Positions 53,001 to 64,000 of a stretch of DNA of 64,000 nt are shown piece after piece (position 1 is the first letter of the stretch; each line of letters begins with the position of its first letter). Under the pieces are notes generated by a model, which saw only the letters and a program-made list of their open reading frames with translations, was not told where the DNA came from and did not search any database. The position numbers and the translations under genes are program-made. This DNA is from Campylorhamphus procurvoides (Eukaryota > Chordata > Aves > Passeriformes > Dendrocolaptidae). The stretch lies in contig WBMV01005072.1 of NCBI GenBank assembly GCA_013396655.1, positions 340,247 to 404,246 of the forward strand. The letters are read 5' to 3'.

Positions 53001-54699
53001 GTTGTCTATTTTGAAAAAATAAAAGATTAACAGATACTTATTGGAATGTGATCTCTTCAGAACTAAACGCCAGTAGAGGTGGAAGTTAATTATACATTAA
53101 CTCCTGGTTAATGTCTAACCCGCCAGGGCACTGAGTGTACTCTTGTCATTTCAACAACATATACAAGATGACTCATCTAAGCAATGAATTAGCCCTATCT
53201 TGGGTCTATACAAAGGTTTACTATTTTCTGCTAAGAAGGTATGAGCTGTCAAGAAAGGTAAATGGTTCATACACCCCATTCTACTGACAAGCCTTGAGAA
53301 AACTTTGGTGTTTGCTAACTCTTTGAGAAGCAGATATGATTGTCTTGAAATAAAATTCCTGACAAAATTTCATTTAGGAGCAACTATGCTAATACTTTTC
53401 CTTGAGACATTTCTTTAACTCCTTTATAATTTCCATTTGGACTTTACTTGGTTAAAGTTAGCTTTTCTCCTCTCTTCCAAAGCCAGTCCTCCCATGATGC
53501 AACTGTTCCTCACTCTTCAGAACAGATAAACTACTTTTCTCCCTCTGTGAGCTGGATATGTTTGAAGATCATGAACGTGAAAGGACAATATACTTCACTC
53601 TCTGTCCTTATGAACTGGAATCTCAGGAGATCATCTTTGGTTTTAAATTCACATTTCACTGAGTTACTTAAAGTCCTACATTACAGAACTGTTCTTGTTG
53701 CTTAGGCAAGGGAGATCTGGATGTGCTATTTTTCCCCCCCTTAAAATGTTTTGACATTGCTTAAAATATTTTGAGATTGGTGTTTACAAAATACAGTTTG
53801 AAATTACCTGGATAATGTTCCTTTCAAAATCCAAGCATTACTACACTTAAAAAAAGTATTTTCGTAATCCCCTTTTTTCTAAGTATCTCATTGAGTTCAC
53901 TCAGGGATATACCTTCTCATCATTCCTTCCTTTTTTACACATTATTTAGTATGATGTTCCTTTTCCATTTAAAGTATCATTTTTCAGAAGGTCACAAGGA
54001 ACATTAAATGATTAAACTTCACGTAACTAACTGTGTTGCCAGTGCTATAACACTTATGGTGCTCAGCTGGGTCACTTAGTTCTCTGGGTTAAACAAATGA
54101 GAAAATACTGCAAGTGTCAATTTTTATTTTTTTTAATAATGTAAATGATACTCAGACAATGATAGCTGGAGGGTTATCTGAGATTAAGACTTTTGTAATA
54201 ACTCTTGAAAACTCACTTTTTTTTTCTAAGGTGAGTATGAGCTCAGTTAAGAACACTAAGTTGAAGCAAAACTACTTCCATATTTTTTTTTTTACAAAAG
54301 GGGAAAAAAGTAGCTATCATTTGCAGAAAGTTGAGCATATTTTGTCTTGTACACAAACAATATGGAAATTAAAATTTTTATATGAGAGTCTTTTTTTCTG
54401 TTCTATATCTGACCATTTTTTCTTTCTGTAGGTTTGTTTCGGCAAGACATGAGTCAATATTTAATATAAAACTCTGACAGTGTGTTATTGGTATCAGTAT
54501 TATAAATGTTTGTCTAATGTATTAGGCAAACTATTGCAGGATTTGATTTCTTGTCATATAAGGAGAGAACAGTGCTTGTTGAGACTTTTATCTCATCCTT
54601 ATCAACATTAGTTCTTTTTGCTTCTCATAGTATGCTGCACAGAAAAGTAAAGATCACAAGCTGGCTAATACTGAAAAAAAAAAGGGGACTTTTTCTTGG

Positions 54700-54733
54700 A
54701 AAATCTTCTAGAAATCTTCTAGAAAATCTTGAA
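54700..54733. repeat. Short tandem repeat, about 11-12-bp unit
   Basis: AAATCTTCTAG occurs twice in tandem, with a third partial unit AAAATCTTGAAG. The unit is itself partly palindromic around TCTAGA. Confidence 0.75.
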
Positions 54734-57474
54734 GAGGTCAGGAGAAAAGGCAGTGTGTGTTTCTGAATTGTGTTGAAATATCTCCTACGCCTTTTCTCCT
54801 CCCATTGCTACTAGGATGTTTTAACCCTCCCAGGTGGTGGGAAATATTTTGAAGGGGAGTTTCTTTGTATACTTAACAATGTGGGAAAGCTATGAGAGGG
54901 GTGTTCCCTGAAAGCACTGACTCATCCCTTATGTTGATTCTATAAGAATACAGGCTTTGTTTGCTGTGGAACTACATTTTATACACACATTTTTATGTAG
55001 GCATAAAACTTTCACTATATGTACCTAAAATTAAAAATTCACAAAACTACTTGAAATTATGCACCTACTAATTTCAGGAATGGTCCCCAGTTCTTCTGTA
55101 CTTTCCCAAGCAGAATCTTTGTTTATGCAGGCTCTGCACGTATTGGCACTTATCCCAAGTCCTAGTAAAATTTGCAGTCCTCTGATAAGAAAATTCTGAA
55201 CATTCCTCCTCTTTGCTGGTGGTTGAGGGAGATACCTCTCATCCTGCCAAGGCAGTTAATGGTTAGAGAATTTTTCTCGAGTCCCAGAGATGTAAACACT
55301 GGTATCTCTGGTTAGCCAGATGATGCTGGATCTCCAGTTTATTCTCTGATTTGGAGGACTGAATCTAAAGATCATATTGCTTTGTAATTCCAAGGTCAAG
55401 TGCTTTCAGGTAAGCACTTACACTATTATTGAAAATGCTCAATTTTATTTAAAATGTAAGTCCACTTACAGGTGAAGTCTCTCTCCAATTTCTAAGCTAT
55501 TAAGGTTCTCCCTCAGTCCAATAATTATTTCACTACTTCATAAAAAAGGAAGCAGAGTTTGACAAAAGTCTTTTTCCTCTCCCCACTCACTATAAGGAGT
55601 TTAGTCCCTTACCTTTGTCTTCTTAATTCTTTCTGAATTAGTCACCTAATACAGGTGATGTGAGTATTGTGTGTGTTACTGTGGGCTGTGAATTCCATCT
55701 GGTGTCCAAACACCCAAAAGCTGATGTTGTAATGTTGGGTTTAAGGGCCTGCACGACGTCTAAGCTGCACACATAAGGGTGTTTCCACAGGAAACTCTTC
55801 ATTTAGATAAAATTGCTGTGATTAAGACTAATGCAAACCAAGATATCTTAACAAAGATCAATCTACGTGTTTTACATTTTTTGTAGGGTTTGTACTATGT
55901 GAGACACATTAAAAATTATCTCATATATCTTTAGCTGTGTTTACAGGTCTTTAGTCATAGATAACTTAGGATGCATATCTTAGGTGTGTGTCCAGTCACA
56001 GAGTTTTTATTTAGTATGTGGATAAGGACCTAGTGATTTTGCTTCCCGGCTTAAGATGGTACCTAAAACAACCAGACTAGATCACACTGAAAGTTTTGTC
56101 CATTGACAACCGAGAAAATTAGACAAATAACAAAATTTAAATAGCTATTATAAAATGAGGTTAAGCAAGATATCTCTTCCTGCCACATTACAGTTTTGAG
56201 GTCACAGCTCCGCTATTTAAATTTGGGAATGGGAGCAATATGCATTACATAAAATCCAAATGATTTTGTAGAGGCCAAGCTGAAGTGAAAGAGCTTGTCA
56301 CCCTATAAACATGGGTTACTAGATCTTGAAAATATCAAAAGCAATATAAAGGTTTGAATAGACAGTAAAATTGACTATGATGATCACAGTCACAGTGTGT
56401 GAGGAGAACAGTTTGGAAGATTAAAAGTGTGTGTGATGGAAGAGTGTTCCTTTTTAATTTGTAGCTGCAAGCTTGATTAAATTCAGATAAATGATTTAAT
56501 ATTTGTGGTGAAGTTGCAAGAATGGTGAAAATATTTTAAATTCTCTCCTGATCTGAATAAGCTTTCCAGCACTGTGTAGACCCCAAGAGGAAGAACTGAA
56601 TAGTGATATGCAATTCCATAATTTAATTTACTAAAAATTTCTTGGAAGAAATATACTGGAATTATGAGACTAATTTTTAATGTGGTGACATAACAAGCAG
56701 TAAATTGACTTGATAAGAGTCAAAAGTCTCTTGCCTCCCTCTTTTTTACGCTAAAAGGGAGTTGTTGAATTCCCATTTGTTAAGCTCATATAATAGCACT
56801 ATAACTGTACCTAAGCAGGCTGATACTTTCAGATCGAACAAGTTCTATCATACCGTGATAAGTTCAACCTTCTCTTAAAACTCCATTTCAGGGAAATCAT
56901 CTTTAAAAGTACTTATTCTGAATTGAAAGCCTAATTTCATTTCTTCAACTTGTAGTCTGATAGTTCTATCAGAGCTGTAACTCTGCTCTTTTTATGGTCT
57001 TTATGAATAGACTGTTGTTAGCTGACCACCAAAGACCACAGTCCAACTTTTTTCAAGCTTCTGTGAAGAAACTACAATGCAATATTGAGAGTTCCTCCTT
57101 TTACATAGGAAACCCCATTGATAGCTTGGTTCTCATACTAAAGTCAGAGTCACAGCATGTCAAATCCATTATCAGTCTCGCATCAATTCCCATCTGAAAT
57201 CCTCAATTACATAGCTCAGAGCACAATCCAAGAGAAGTTCTGTAATAAAATACAGTGAATGTTTACTGGAATGTATGTGTGTGTATTTATATACTTATAT
57301 ACGTATGCTAATTTTAATATTTCCATTATAAACAGCAACAACTTGCCCTAAGCCTATTTATAATGCTCACAAAATGTTCAGAGATTCAGCTAATAACACA
57401 TTAGCACTTAGCCAGCTGGAGAATTTGTGACGGTTGCCAATTACTTAGAATTCTTCTAATAAACAATAGTTTCT

Positions 57475-57486
57475 CCCCCCCCCCCC
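57475..57486 (+). repeat. C12 homopolymer run
   Basis: Twelve consecutive C on the plus strand in AT-rich flanks. It is likely to be length-variable. Confidence 0.87.
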
Positions 57487-58650
57487 GAAATATATGGAAA
57501 TAGGCTATTGTTAAAGTGCTGCTGTACTGAAGTGGCACCTGTGCTTGCTGTAATGTGGAACATTGCATTCCAAGCGAGAAACAAAGCCACATGGGACTCC
57601 ATGTCCCAACTTATTCTCTGCAGAATCTATGAATCTATTCAAAGACAAAAGAAAGGGGAAAATGTGACAGGGCACCTATCTTCACTGCTTTCTTCAGGAC
57701 CATGTTTACCTGTTATTTACCTACCCCATAGTACAAAAAGATAGAGCACTGTTTGTATAAAAATTAGATGGTCAAGAGAATGTTGCTTTTTTTTAACCAT
57801 TATTCATGGTATCTATATATACATTAATACAAGGACTTGCCTCAAGGATTTACCAACCTCTATGCTAACAATTTAACACATTACTGTTCATGAAACTTAT
57901 TCTTTTAAGTCACCAGCTTTTTTCCAGCTTCATTTCTACTGTATTCAATAGTAAGGACAACTCATAAAATTTGGTTTTTTTCAAGTCATGAGCTGGCAAA
58001 CAGGATTTTCCTTAATTTCCTGCATAAATCTCTCCCATCCCTGTGAGTTTATGAAACAGTTTCATAGTCAGTAAAAAGGCTAGTTATGGCAAACCACAGT
58101 GTTCCTGTTGTGGTATGATGAAGAGTAAAGCTGAACTTTAAAGACATTTTTTCAGGTACGCAAAAGACTATTTTTTTAGTTCTCACTGAAGTAGAAATTT
58201 CAAAATTTCTATTCAGCTTCAGCAAGTGTTTTTCATGGGGGGAGAACAGGCAGTTCCTCAACCTTTCCATTGCCCCATTCAGATTTATGATGACAATTAA
58301 TTGCAAAACACATCCCTAAGGACAAATATAATGGACAAAAACTACAGAAATCAATATATTGATTTCTTGTCTGTCAACAGGTAACACAGATCACAACAAA
58401 CCCCCATTTTATAAAATATGTACAAACTTCTCCAAGCATGAGTCTCTTCAGACACACTGATATTCAGTTGTAGAACCAGCACTATGGTCCAAGAGACTGA
58501 AAGGTCTGATAAAGTTCATGCCAACTACTTCTCCAGTGTACAGGGATTTTAGGATTCAGATTTTGGTTCCATGTGTGTGCATATATGATGTTTATATTTC
58601 TAATGTCCTGGTAGTGTGAGCTCATGTTCTGATTCAGTTTCCACATGTGA

Positions 58651-58828
58651 CAATGGAACAGGCTGCCCAGGAAAGTGGTCATGGCACAAAACCTGACAGA
58701 GCTCAAGAAGCATTTGGACAACACTCTCAGGCACATGGTGCGACTCCTGGAGATGGTCCTGTGCAGGTCCAGAAGCTGGACTGTGATGATCCCTGTGGGT
58801 CCCTTCCAACTCAGGATATGATGTGATT
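58651..58828 (+). mobile_element. CR1 LINE, 3'-terminal fragment (plus orientation)
   Basis: This is a 5'-truncated CR1 copy. The plus strand reads WNRLPRKVV, then LTELKKHLDNTLRHMV, the usual C-terminus of avian CR1 ORF2. The 3' UTR follows ('GATGGTCCTGTGCAGGTCCAG', then 'GATGATCCCTGTGGGTCCC' and 'TTCCAACTCAGGATATGATG'). Where most copies have a TGA stop after HMV, this one reads CGA, a point change that lets the frame run on into the UTR. The terminal ATTCTATGATT repeat has decayed to ATGATGTGATTG. It belongs to the same subfamily as the copy at 11661 but lies in the opposite direction. The minus-strand open frame here (58600-58860) is only its antisense. Confidence 0.94.
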
Positions 58829-59640
58829 GGAATTGCTCCAGAAGGTGTTTTTTGGCTCAAGTCCCTGTCTAGGCCACCCTATTTAAAATTAAAATATATT
58901 CTCACAACACATATCTGAAGACATTTCTGGTGTCCTGAAAAACCCTTCTCAGCATTTTACTCATGCTCAGAGGTACTCATTATGCTCACTGCAACTGGTA
59001 CAATAAATCAGCCTGCTAGCATTCCTTTCTCCAGCCTCTGGGACTAAAAAAAAAAAAAAAAGGCAAATTGTCCTGAGGTACTGTAATACACCATTATTTT
59101 CCTGGAAAAAAACATAAGTCTGATCAAGGACAATTAACAAGATCAGAGTTAAATGATTTACGTGCTGTAATAAAAAAAGTCTGCTACAGTCAGCGTTCAG
59201 ATCTGTTTATCTACAAGGCTTTCCCATAAATGCCTTTTGCCAGAAAGTACTGGAATGACCTCCAAGACAGGCTGCTTAACTCGACTGTACTCTTGCTTCT
59301 ATTTTAATTAGTCTTTAAGTGGTAAATATTTACTAATTTCCCTCTGGGTAAATAATTAAGAAGTCTTAGTCTGTTTTGCAAAAGTTCACCTGGCAACACT
59401 TTCAGATCACAATCTAGACAAGTCTGTCTTAATTAAATGTCCTCTTCCTGTGTCATTTTTAGAAGCAGAAGTTTCTGAGATGTGAAGATTAGATGTGTGT
59501 GGAAGGAATAGACCCAGCAGGGCCTCAGACATGCCTGCCTCTCCACATTGCCAGCTCCAATGGGAGTCTGATTTCTGGTATTCCTGTTTTATCCTATCTG
59601 TATGCTCCTCATCCCAGTGACTGCCCATGGGATTTTCAAG
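58829..59640. other. Unique sequence, no gene recognised
   Basis: Ordinary AT-rich sequence with an A16 run at 59046-59061. Nothing recognisable upstream of the A run suggests a processed copy of a gene. Confidence 0.5.
59046..59061. repeat. A16 homopolymer run
   Basis: Sixteen consecutive A, the longest pure A run in the window. Confidence 0.87.
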
Positions 59641-59641
59641 T

Positions 59642-59960
59642 TTAGTTCCTCTGGGCCTCAGTTACTAATGTCAGGGAGTCTTGCAGGCTGATGTCCAGAG
59701 ACCTGTGGGTCGTCCACCCCCAGTCAAGAGCAGGGTGGACAGGGGGCACTGGGGACAACCCTGGCACTGGGCATGGGATTTTGGGCATTGGCGATTGAGA
59801 TGGGCCAAGGCCAAATGACCATTGGATCCATGGATGGGCTGTGGGGGAACTGGAGAACATCAGCAGAGACTGAGAGACCGAGGGGACTGATATGAGACTT
59901 GAGGCATGCTGGAGAGGGATTGTTCCCAAGGGTCTGGACAGGGGCAGAGAGGCCCTTCTG
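59642..59960. other. GC-rich, G-rich island of unknown origin
   Basis: About 320 bp are clearly richer in G and C than everything around them, with only a few CpG. GGCACTGGG occurs at 59745 and 59763, with a related GGGCATTGG at 59783, giving a loose minisatellite feel. GTCCACCC (59712-59719) pairs exactly with GGGTGGAC (59733-59740) across 13 bases. A 95-codon frame on the minus strand (59642-59929) is rich in Pro and Ser, has no known domain, and is probably a by-product of composition. The island could be a solo LTR or other insert from a family I cannot name, or an isolated exon or promoter, but none of these is shown. Confidence 0.4.
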
Positions 59961-61030
59961 TGCCCTCAGCCTCGACAGTCAACAGCAAAGCTGCACCATC
60001 ATGCATGAGAGCCACATGAAACCTGCTGGTTTTCAGATTCTTTCAGCTTGTCCAGGTCCATGCAGATTTTATGCTGTGATGACCAGTGTCAGATTCCTAC
60101 ATGAAAATCAGTCCTCTCACCAAGTGTAGAGCCTTTTCAGGCTGAGTGGAGGAGCATATCTCCCCAAAGAGAAGATCACAGTATATTTTTTGAGACTTAC
60201 TTCTGAAACTGTAATAAAAAAATCCTCATATACATCTCATACTAAGCCATGTGCTTGAAGTATGGTAAATCTGTAAGTACCTAAAGTCATGCTGTCACAC
60301 TAGTACCTTATCCTGTTGAAGACCTGTTATCTCATTTTGTCTCAGTGCCTATATTACACGAGTGGCAGCAGTTGAAATATGAACACAAAAAATATCTAAA
60401 CTGAAGGACTACATAAATGCTTAAAACAGCTAGTTGATAGGCACTGTGCTTGGTCCACAATTATTCAGTAAAAAGGAATAGTTGGACTGTAGGAAGTTTA
60501 ATAAAATGATTTGCTCAACAAGAATTCTGCTTTAAAAAGGAATTGTGAGGTTGATTAAAGGACAGGATAGAAGTAAATTCTTTTAATGTCAGGTTAAATC
60601 AATAAGACAGTCACATCTAGAATACTGCATTCATTTTATTTGTAGTCTGCCTTAAAAGTTCAAGTGACAGTTTATTAGATACCTAAGGAAGAATGAAAAT
60701 AAGGATTTTTTTTTTTTTAAAGAAGAAATCAACAAAATGAAGAGAAGATAGGAATATGCAAATCTCAATTGAAGAATGTTACTGAGGAAGCATTGTAATC
60801 CTTTGTCAGGCCTTACTTTATAGAATTTAAAAGCAATTAGTTATTAACACAGATAACAGGAACAACCATAAACCACAAAAGATTGTATTAAAACCCATCT
60901 ACCTATGTTTCATGCATACCACAGATAATAATCTAGAAGTCGCAGAAAATAAATTCTCCTGTTGTTTAAACTATCTTTTAAATTTGTAGCATGGAACTGT
61001 TCAAAATCAATTATGACTATAATGGAAGGG

Positions 61031-61051
61031 TGGATGCATGGATGCATGGAT
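61031..61051. repeat. TGGATGCA tandem repeat
   Basis: An eight-base unit TGGATGCA is repeated about 2.6 times. Confidence 0.8.
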
Positions 61052-63395
61052 ATTAATAGAGATTGATCCAAGATAACAGAAAGATGTCTATCACTTTAGT
61101 GACTTAGGGCACTTTGCAAAGAGTTTGAAGATTTAAGATTCCTTTCTGCTTTCCTGTTTCTCTTTGGATAATTCCTATTTTTACTTGGGTCAAGTATAAA
61201 ATTAAAAAGAAAGGGAAGAAGTAACAGAGAAAGCTATACCAGTTAGATACCTCTTTAATTTTATCCTACACTTATATATAATATAGAATCATGGTAACTC
61301 TATGTTATACTTCAGGGATTTCTTTTAGTCTAAGAACAGAAGCACTAGACAATATCTGCTGTATCCCAATATGAAAGACATGTTATTAAATTATCAGTAC
61401 CTGCAATGGAATCCAGTGACAGTGAAAAGAAAGACAAGTAAAAGGATGACAAGCCTTGTCAGGGTTTCTCTAGTGACAAGGGCTTTCTTTCCCTTATGAG
61501 ATGTAGGCATAAAAAAAATGCTAGTGAAGACATTTTCAGCGTGAGATTATTAATACATTTAAAAGATTGATCAGAGAACAGAATAACGTGCTAAAGTGTG
61601 TTAGAGACAAGAAAATCTTTTATGATTTTTCCCATCCCACTATGTGTTAAATGCAAATAAAATCCATATTAAAATACTTACATAATTTTACCAGAATAAC
61701 CTATCTTCCCTATTGCAGCTTCTTATCACTTTGGTAGGAGTGTCCCAACACTACCCTCCAATTCTGGGAGCAAGGGGTTTAGGGTTTCCTTTCCTGGAAG
61801 CATAAAATCACCTGTAACCAAAATTAATATTTGATTGGTGAAATTCCATGGAAATGCACAGAAAGGGATAACTTCTCCACTGACACATATACAATTTAGG
61901 CAGACATCTGGGTGGGAGGAAAAGAAAGGAGACACTAAAGAGAGTGACAAAACAGGTCAGTGGCAAATGTGTGAAGAGAAGCCAAGCATCATGTCATCAA
62001 CCCTGGGGCCTCTAGGCAAGAACAGCTTACTTGGGAAATTTCATTGATACCTACATAGTTTTTATCAAACTCCACTCAACTGAAATAATATTTTGCTCTA
62101 ATTCTCTTAGGCCAATCAGGCATGCCAAGATAGTTTATGGCTTGAAACTGTAATATAGTGCTGCAGCTGACTCCAAAAACGCCAGAAAAATGTGTATGTG
62201 TTGGGAAGAGTGAGGGCATTTAGAGTTGTCCTGTGGGAATATGAAAGATGTTGCATGACTGCAGTTTTTCCCCTTGACTGCTTATCCAGACTCTAATTTG
62301 TTCTTTGAGTAACCTTGCCTTCAGTCACCCTATTGCTCATTATTCATCTCCTCCCTAGAGTTTTAAAGTTCTTGTTTGGAGAGGTGATCACATAATCAAT
62401 GGCCAAAGAAACAGAAATGTGGTAACCTGGGCAGAGTTTGGATTGGTTTTCATCAAACAAGTTGTTGTATGTCTTGTGGCAGGAAAATATGGCTCTTTCT
62501 TTACTGGACTTCCTCCAATATTTCTAAATTGCTCAAAACAAAAGCTTGCAGCTAAGAGTACATGGGAAATTTGTGCTGAAGTCAGTGCATCATTTGCATG
62601 TGATTGCTATATGACCCAGTAAGTGTGTAATCTGCTTGTGTTCTGGTATTAATTAGGTACAGGCAGCCTGTTTCCGAAATAAATAATGATTCCAATGACA
62701 GAGGTCTTTATCCATCCGGCTAAAACTCTAGCCAAATTTTCAAATGCGTTTTATGTCTTTGCCTTTTGGGTCTCTTGCTCCTCAGAAATAGAAGCGACAC
62801 ATTTCATGTGTTGTATACTTCGAAGTGTATCCTGAAGGGTGAACAAGAAGTCACAAGGAAGTCTGTTCCTAGATGTTTTCTTTCTGGTTGATTTTTTGAT
62901 TTAATAAATAATTTATCTGGTCACCTGACACACATTCTTTAAACCTTTATACATTAGCCTGCTATTCTTACTCCTACAAAATTAATACAAATTCATGGGA
63001 AAATTGTGTTATTATCTCAGGCTATTGTAATAGAAGATCTCATTCCAAGTCATAAATTCAAGATGCTACTGATATGGTTGCTGTAGAGCATGAATCAATA
63101 AGTATTTTCATTCATTATGCATCATGTGTTTCTTCTGCAATAATTTTACGCAGGATGTGGTTACAGACCAATCTCATTAAACATAAGTGTTGTATGTATT
63201 GTAATTTATAGGTTATTTCTCTAGTGTTAAAAAAACCCCAGTTTAATTGACCGTTTCAATAAGCAGTGGTCTTTTTATCTTCATGTGGATATTTTGCAAA
63301 TGTTTACTCTTTCTCTTGCTTTCCTCATTTTGAAACTGACATAGTTAAAAGTAGTGGAAGAGGAATTATAAATTGAGCAGTAATGTCAGTTATGG

Positions 63396-63425
63396 TCTAC
63401 ATTATTTTAATTAAAATAATGTAGA
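63396..63425. repeat. Perfect 30-bp palindrome
   Basis: The left arm TCTACATTATTTTAA (63396-63410) is followed directly by its exact reverse complement (63411-63425), with no spacer. A second inverted repeat overlaps its right edge: AGATTCTT (63423-63430) pairs with AAGAATCT (63439-63446) across eight bases. The arms are AT-rich but not simple-sequence. Confidence 0.95.
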
Positions 63426-64000
63426 TTCTTTCATTTTTAAGAATCTCACAGTAATACATGCTCTTTATATATTTACATCTTGACAGCACGGTTCTCATCA
63501 AAGCCTGTGTTGATATTTTCTCTGATGTCAAAAAGTACAGTGTTTGTTTTCAAGACTCCCAAAATATTAAGCATGGGGGAGAGAGGGAGGTGAACAAGGA
63601 AGAGCATGAGGAGATATATTTGCAATTGGAGGATTAGAAGTTCATCACGAAAATTTTTTTCTGGACTAAATGGCCCATTACATAGACTTAAAACAAGGTG
63701 AACACTGGGCAATCCTTTTTTGCCGCACTCTCACAGATTCCCAGGAATCAACAGCTAAATGCCTTCCTGGACCAAAGATTTTGTCTTTCTTCTTTTAATA
63801 TCCACTAATGGATATGTTCACCACTAAAATTGTGCAGTTCATTTTTGAACACATTACACTCTGCTCTTTGATAATAATCTTTAGCAACAAACTCCACTTG
63901 CGGTAATGCAGCATGTAAAAGTACTCCTTTTTTTGACGAGTCAAATCTGGGAAATAAACAATATGTGCTATAACAAAGGGTACTATAATTGTACCTATGA

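Larger units (their letters stand above)
43306..58650. other. Unique AT-rich sequence, no gene recognised
   Basis: This span contains short microsatellites, a C12 run and a pair of octamer motifs at about 44.9 kb. Somewhat GC-richer patches occur at 50480-50760 and 52180-52440; each has open frames of 70-85 codons without a known domain. No transposon family could be named and no RNA gene is seen. Confidence 0.5.
60130..64000. other. Unique AT-rich sequence, no gene recognised
   Basis: This span contains a T13 run (60706-60718), a short TGGATGCA tandem repeat, a possible exon near 62.5 kb and a perfect palindrome at 63.4 kb. Open frames are at most about 80 codons and unrecognised. Confidence 0.5.

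Noticed and set aside
56840..56960. Possible old CR1-like antisense text (AGTTCAACCTTCTCTTAAAACTCC)
   Set aside because: Only scattered words agree, and no conserved box or 3' end is found.
58600..58860. 86-codon minus-strand open frame
   Set aside because: It is the antisense of the CR1 3' end at 58651-58828.
59642..59929. 95-codon minus-strand frame in the GC-rich island
   Set aside because: Pro/Ser-rich with no domain. GC-rich sequence has fewer stops, so the frame is expected without selection.
1..64000. tRNA, rRNA, CRISPR array, bacterial operon or mobile island
   Set aside because: No cloverleaf with intact A and B boxes, no spaced direct repeats and no ribosome-site-led gene clusters. 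The sequence is vertebrate in character.

Overview
The window looks like a stretch of bird nuclear chromosome. The main evidence is four or five relics of CR1, the LINE family that dominates avian genomes. Two of them (11661-11827 and 58651-58828) carry the typical avian CR1 3' end: a '...GAGTTCAAGAAGCATTTGGACAAC...' reading and a '...GGGTCCNTTNCAACTCAGGAT' tail, with the ATTCTATGATT-type terminus kept in the first. The rest is AT-rich, CpG-poor, non-repetitive sequence with short homopolymers and microsatellites. There are no CpG islands, no dense coding stretches and no operons. I cannot name the species or chromosome.

I recognise no protein-coding gene, rRNA, tRNA or other RNA gene. Open reading frames are short (the longest is about 175 codons), several start only at non-ATG codons, several are antisense to CR1 copies, and none has a domain I know. 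The simplest reading is an intergenic gene desert or the inside of very long introns.

Layout. 1-11.6 kb: unique sequence, a faint CR1 tail (1421-1482) and a possible micro-exon near 6.5 kb. 11.66-11.83 kb: clear CR1 3' end, minus orientation. 12-21 kb: unique sequence with two A-rich purine tracts, the longest open frame (17798-18325, minus) and an old CR1 reverse-transcriptase relic at 19.3 kb. 21-31.4 kb: two of three MIR-like (CORE-SINE) relics. 31.4-31.9 kb: the longest CR1 piece, covering the C-terminal part of ORF2 plus its 3' UTR. 32-58 kb: unique sequence with microsatellites, a 15-G run, a third MIR-like relic (43.24 kb), paired octamer motifs (44.9 kb) and a C12 run. 58.65-58.83 kb: a plus-strand CR1 3' end. 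59.64-59.96 kb: a GC-rich, G-rich island of unknown origin. 60-64 kb: unique sequence with a possible exon at 62.5 kb and a perfect 30-bp palindrome at 63.4 kb.

No genes act together here. The items most worth a second look are the perfect palindrome, the GC-rich island, the long minus-strand frame with a strong pyrimidine tract, and several stretches that could be conserved non-coding elements. I saw nothing that supports a new biological system.
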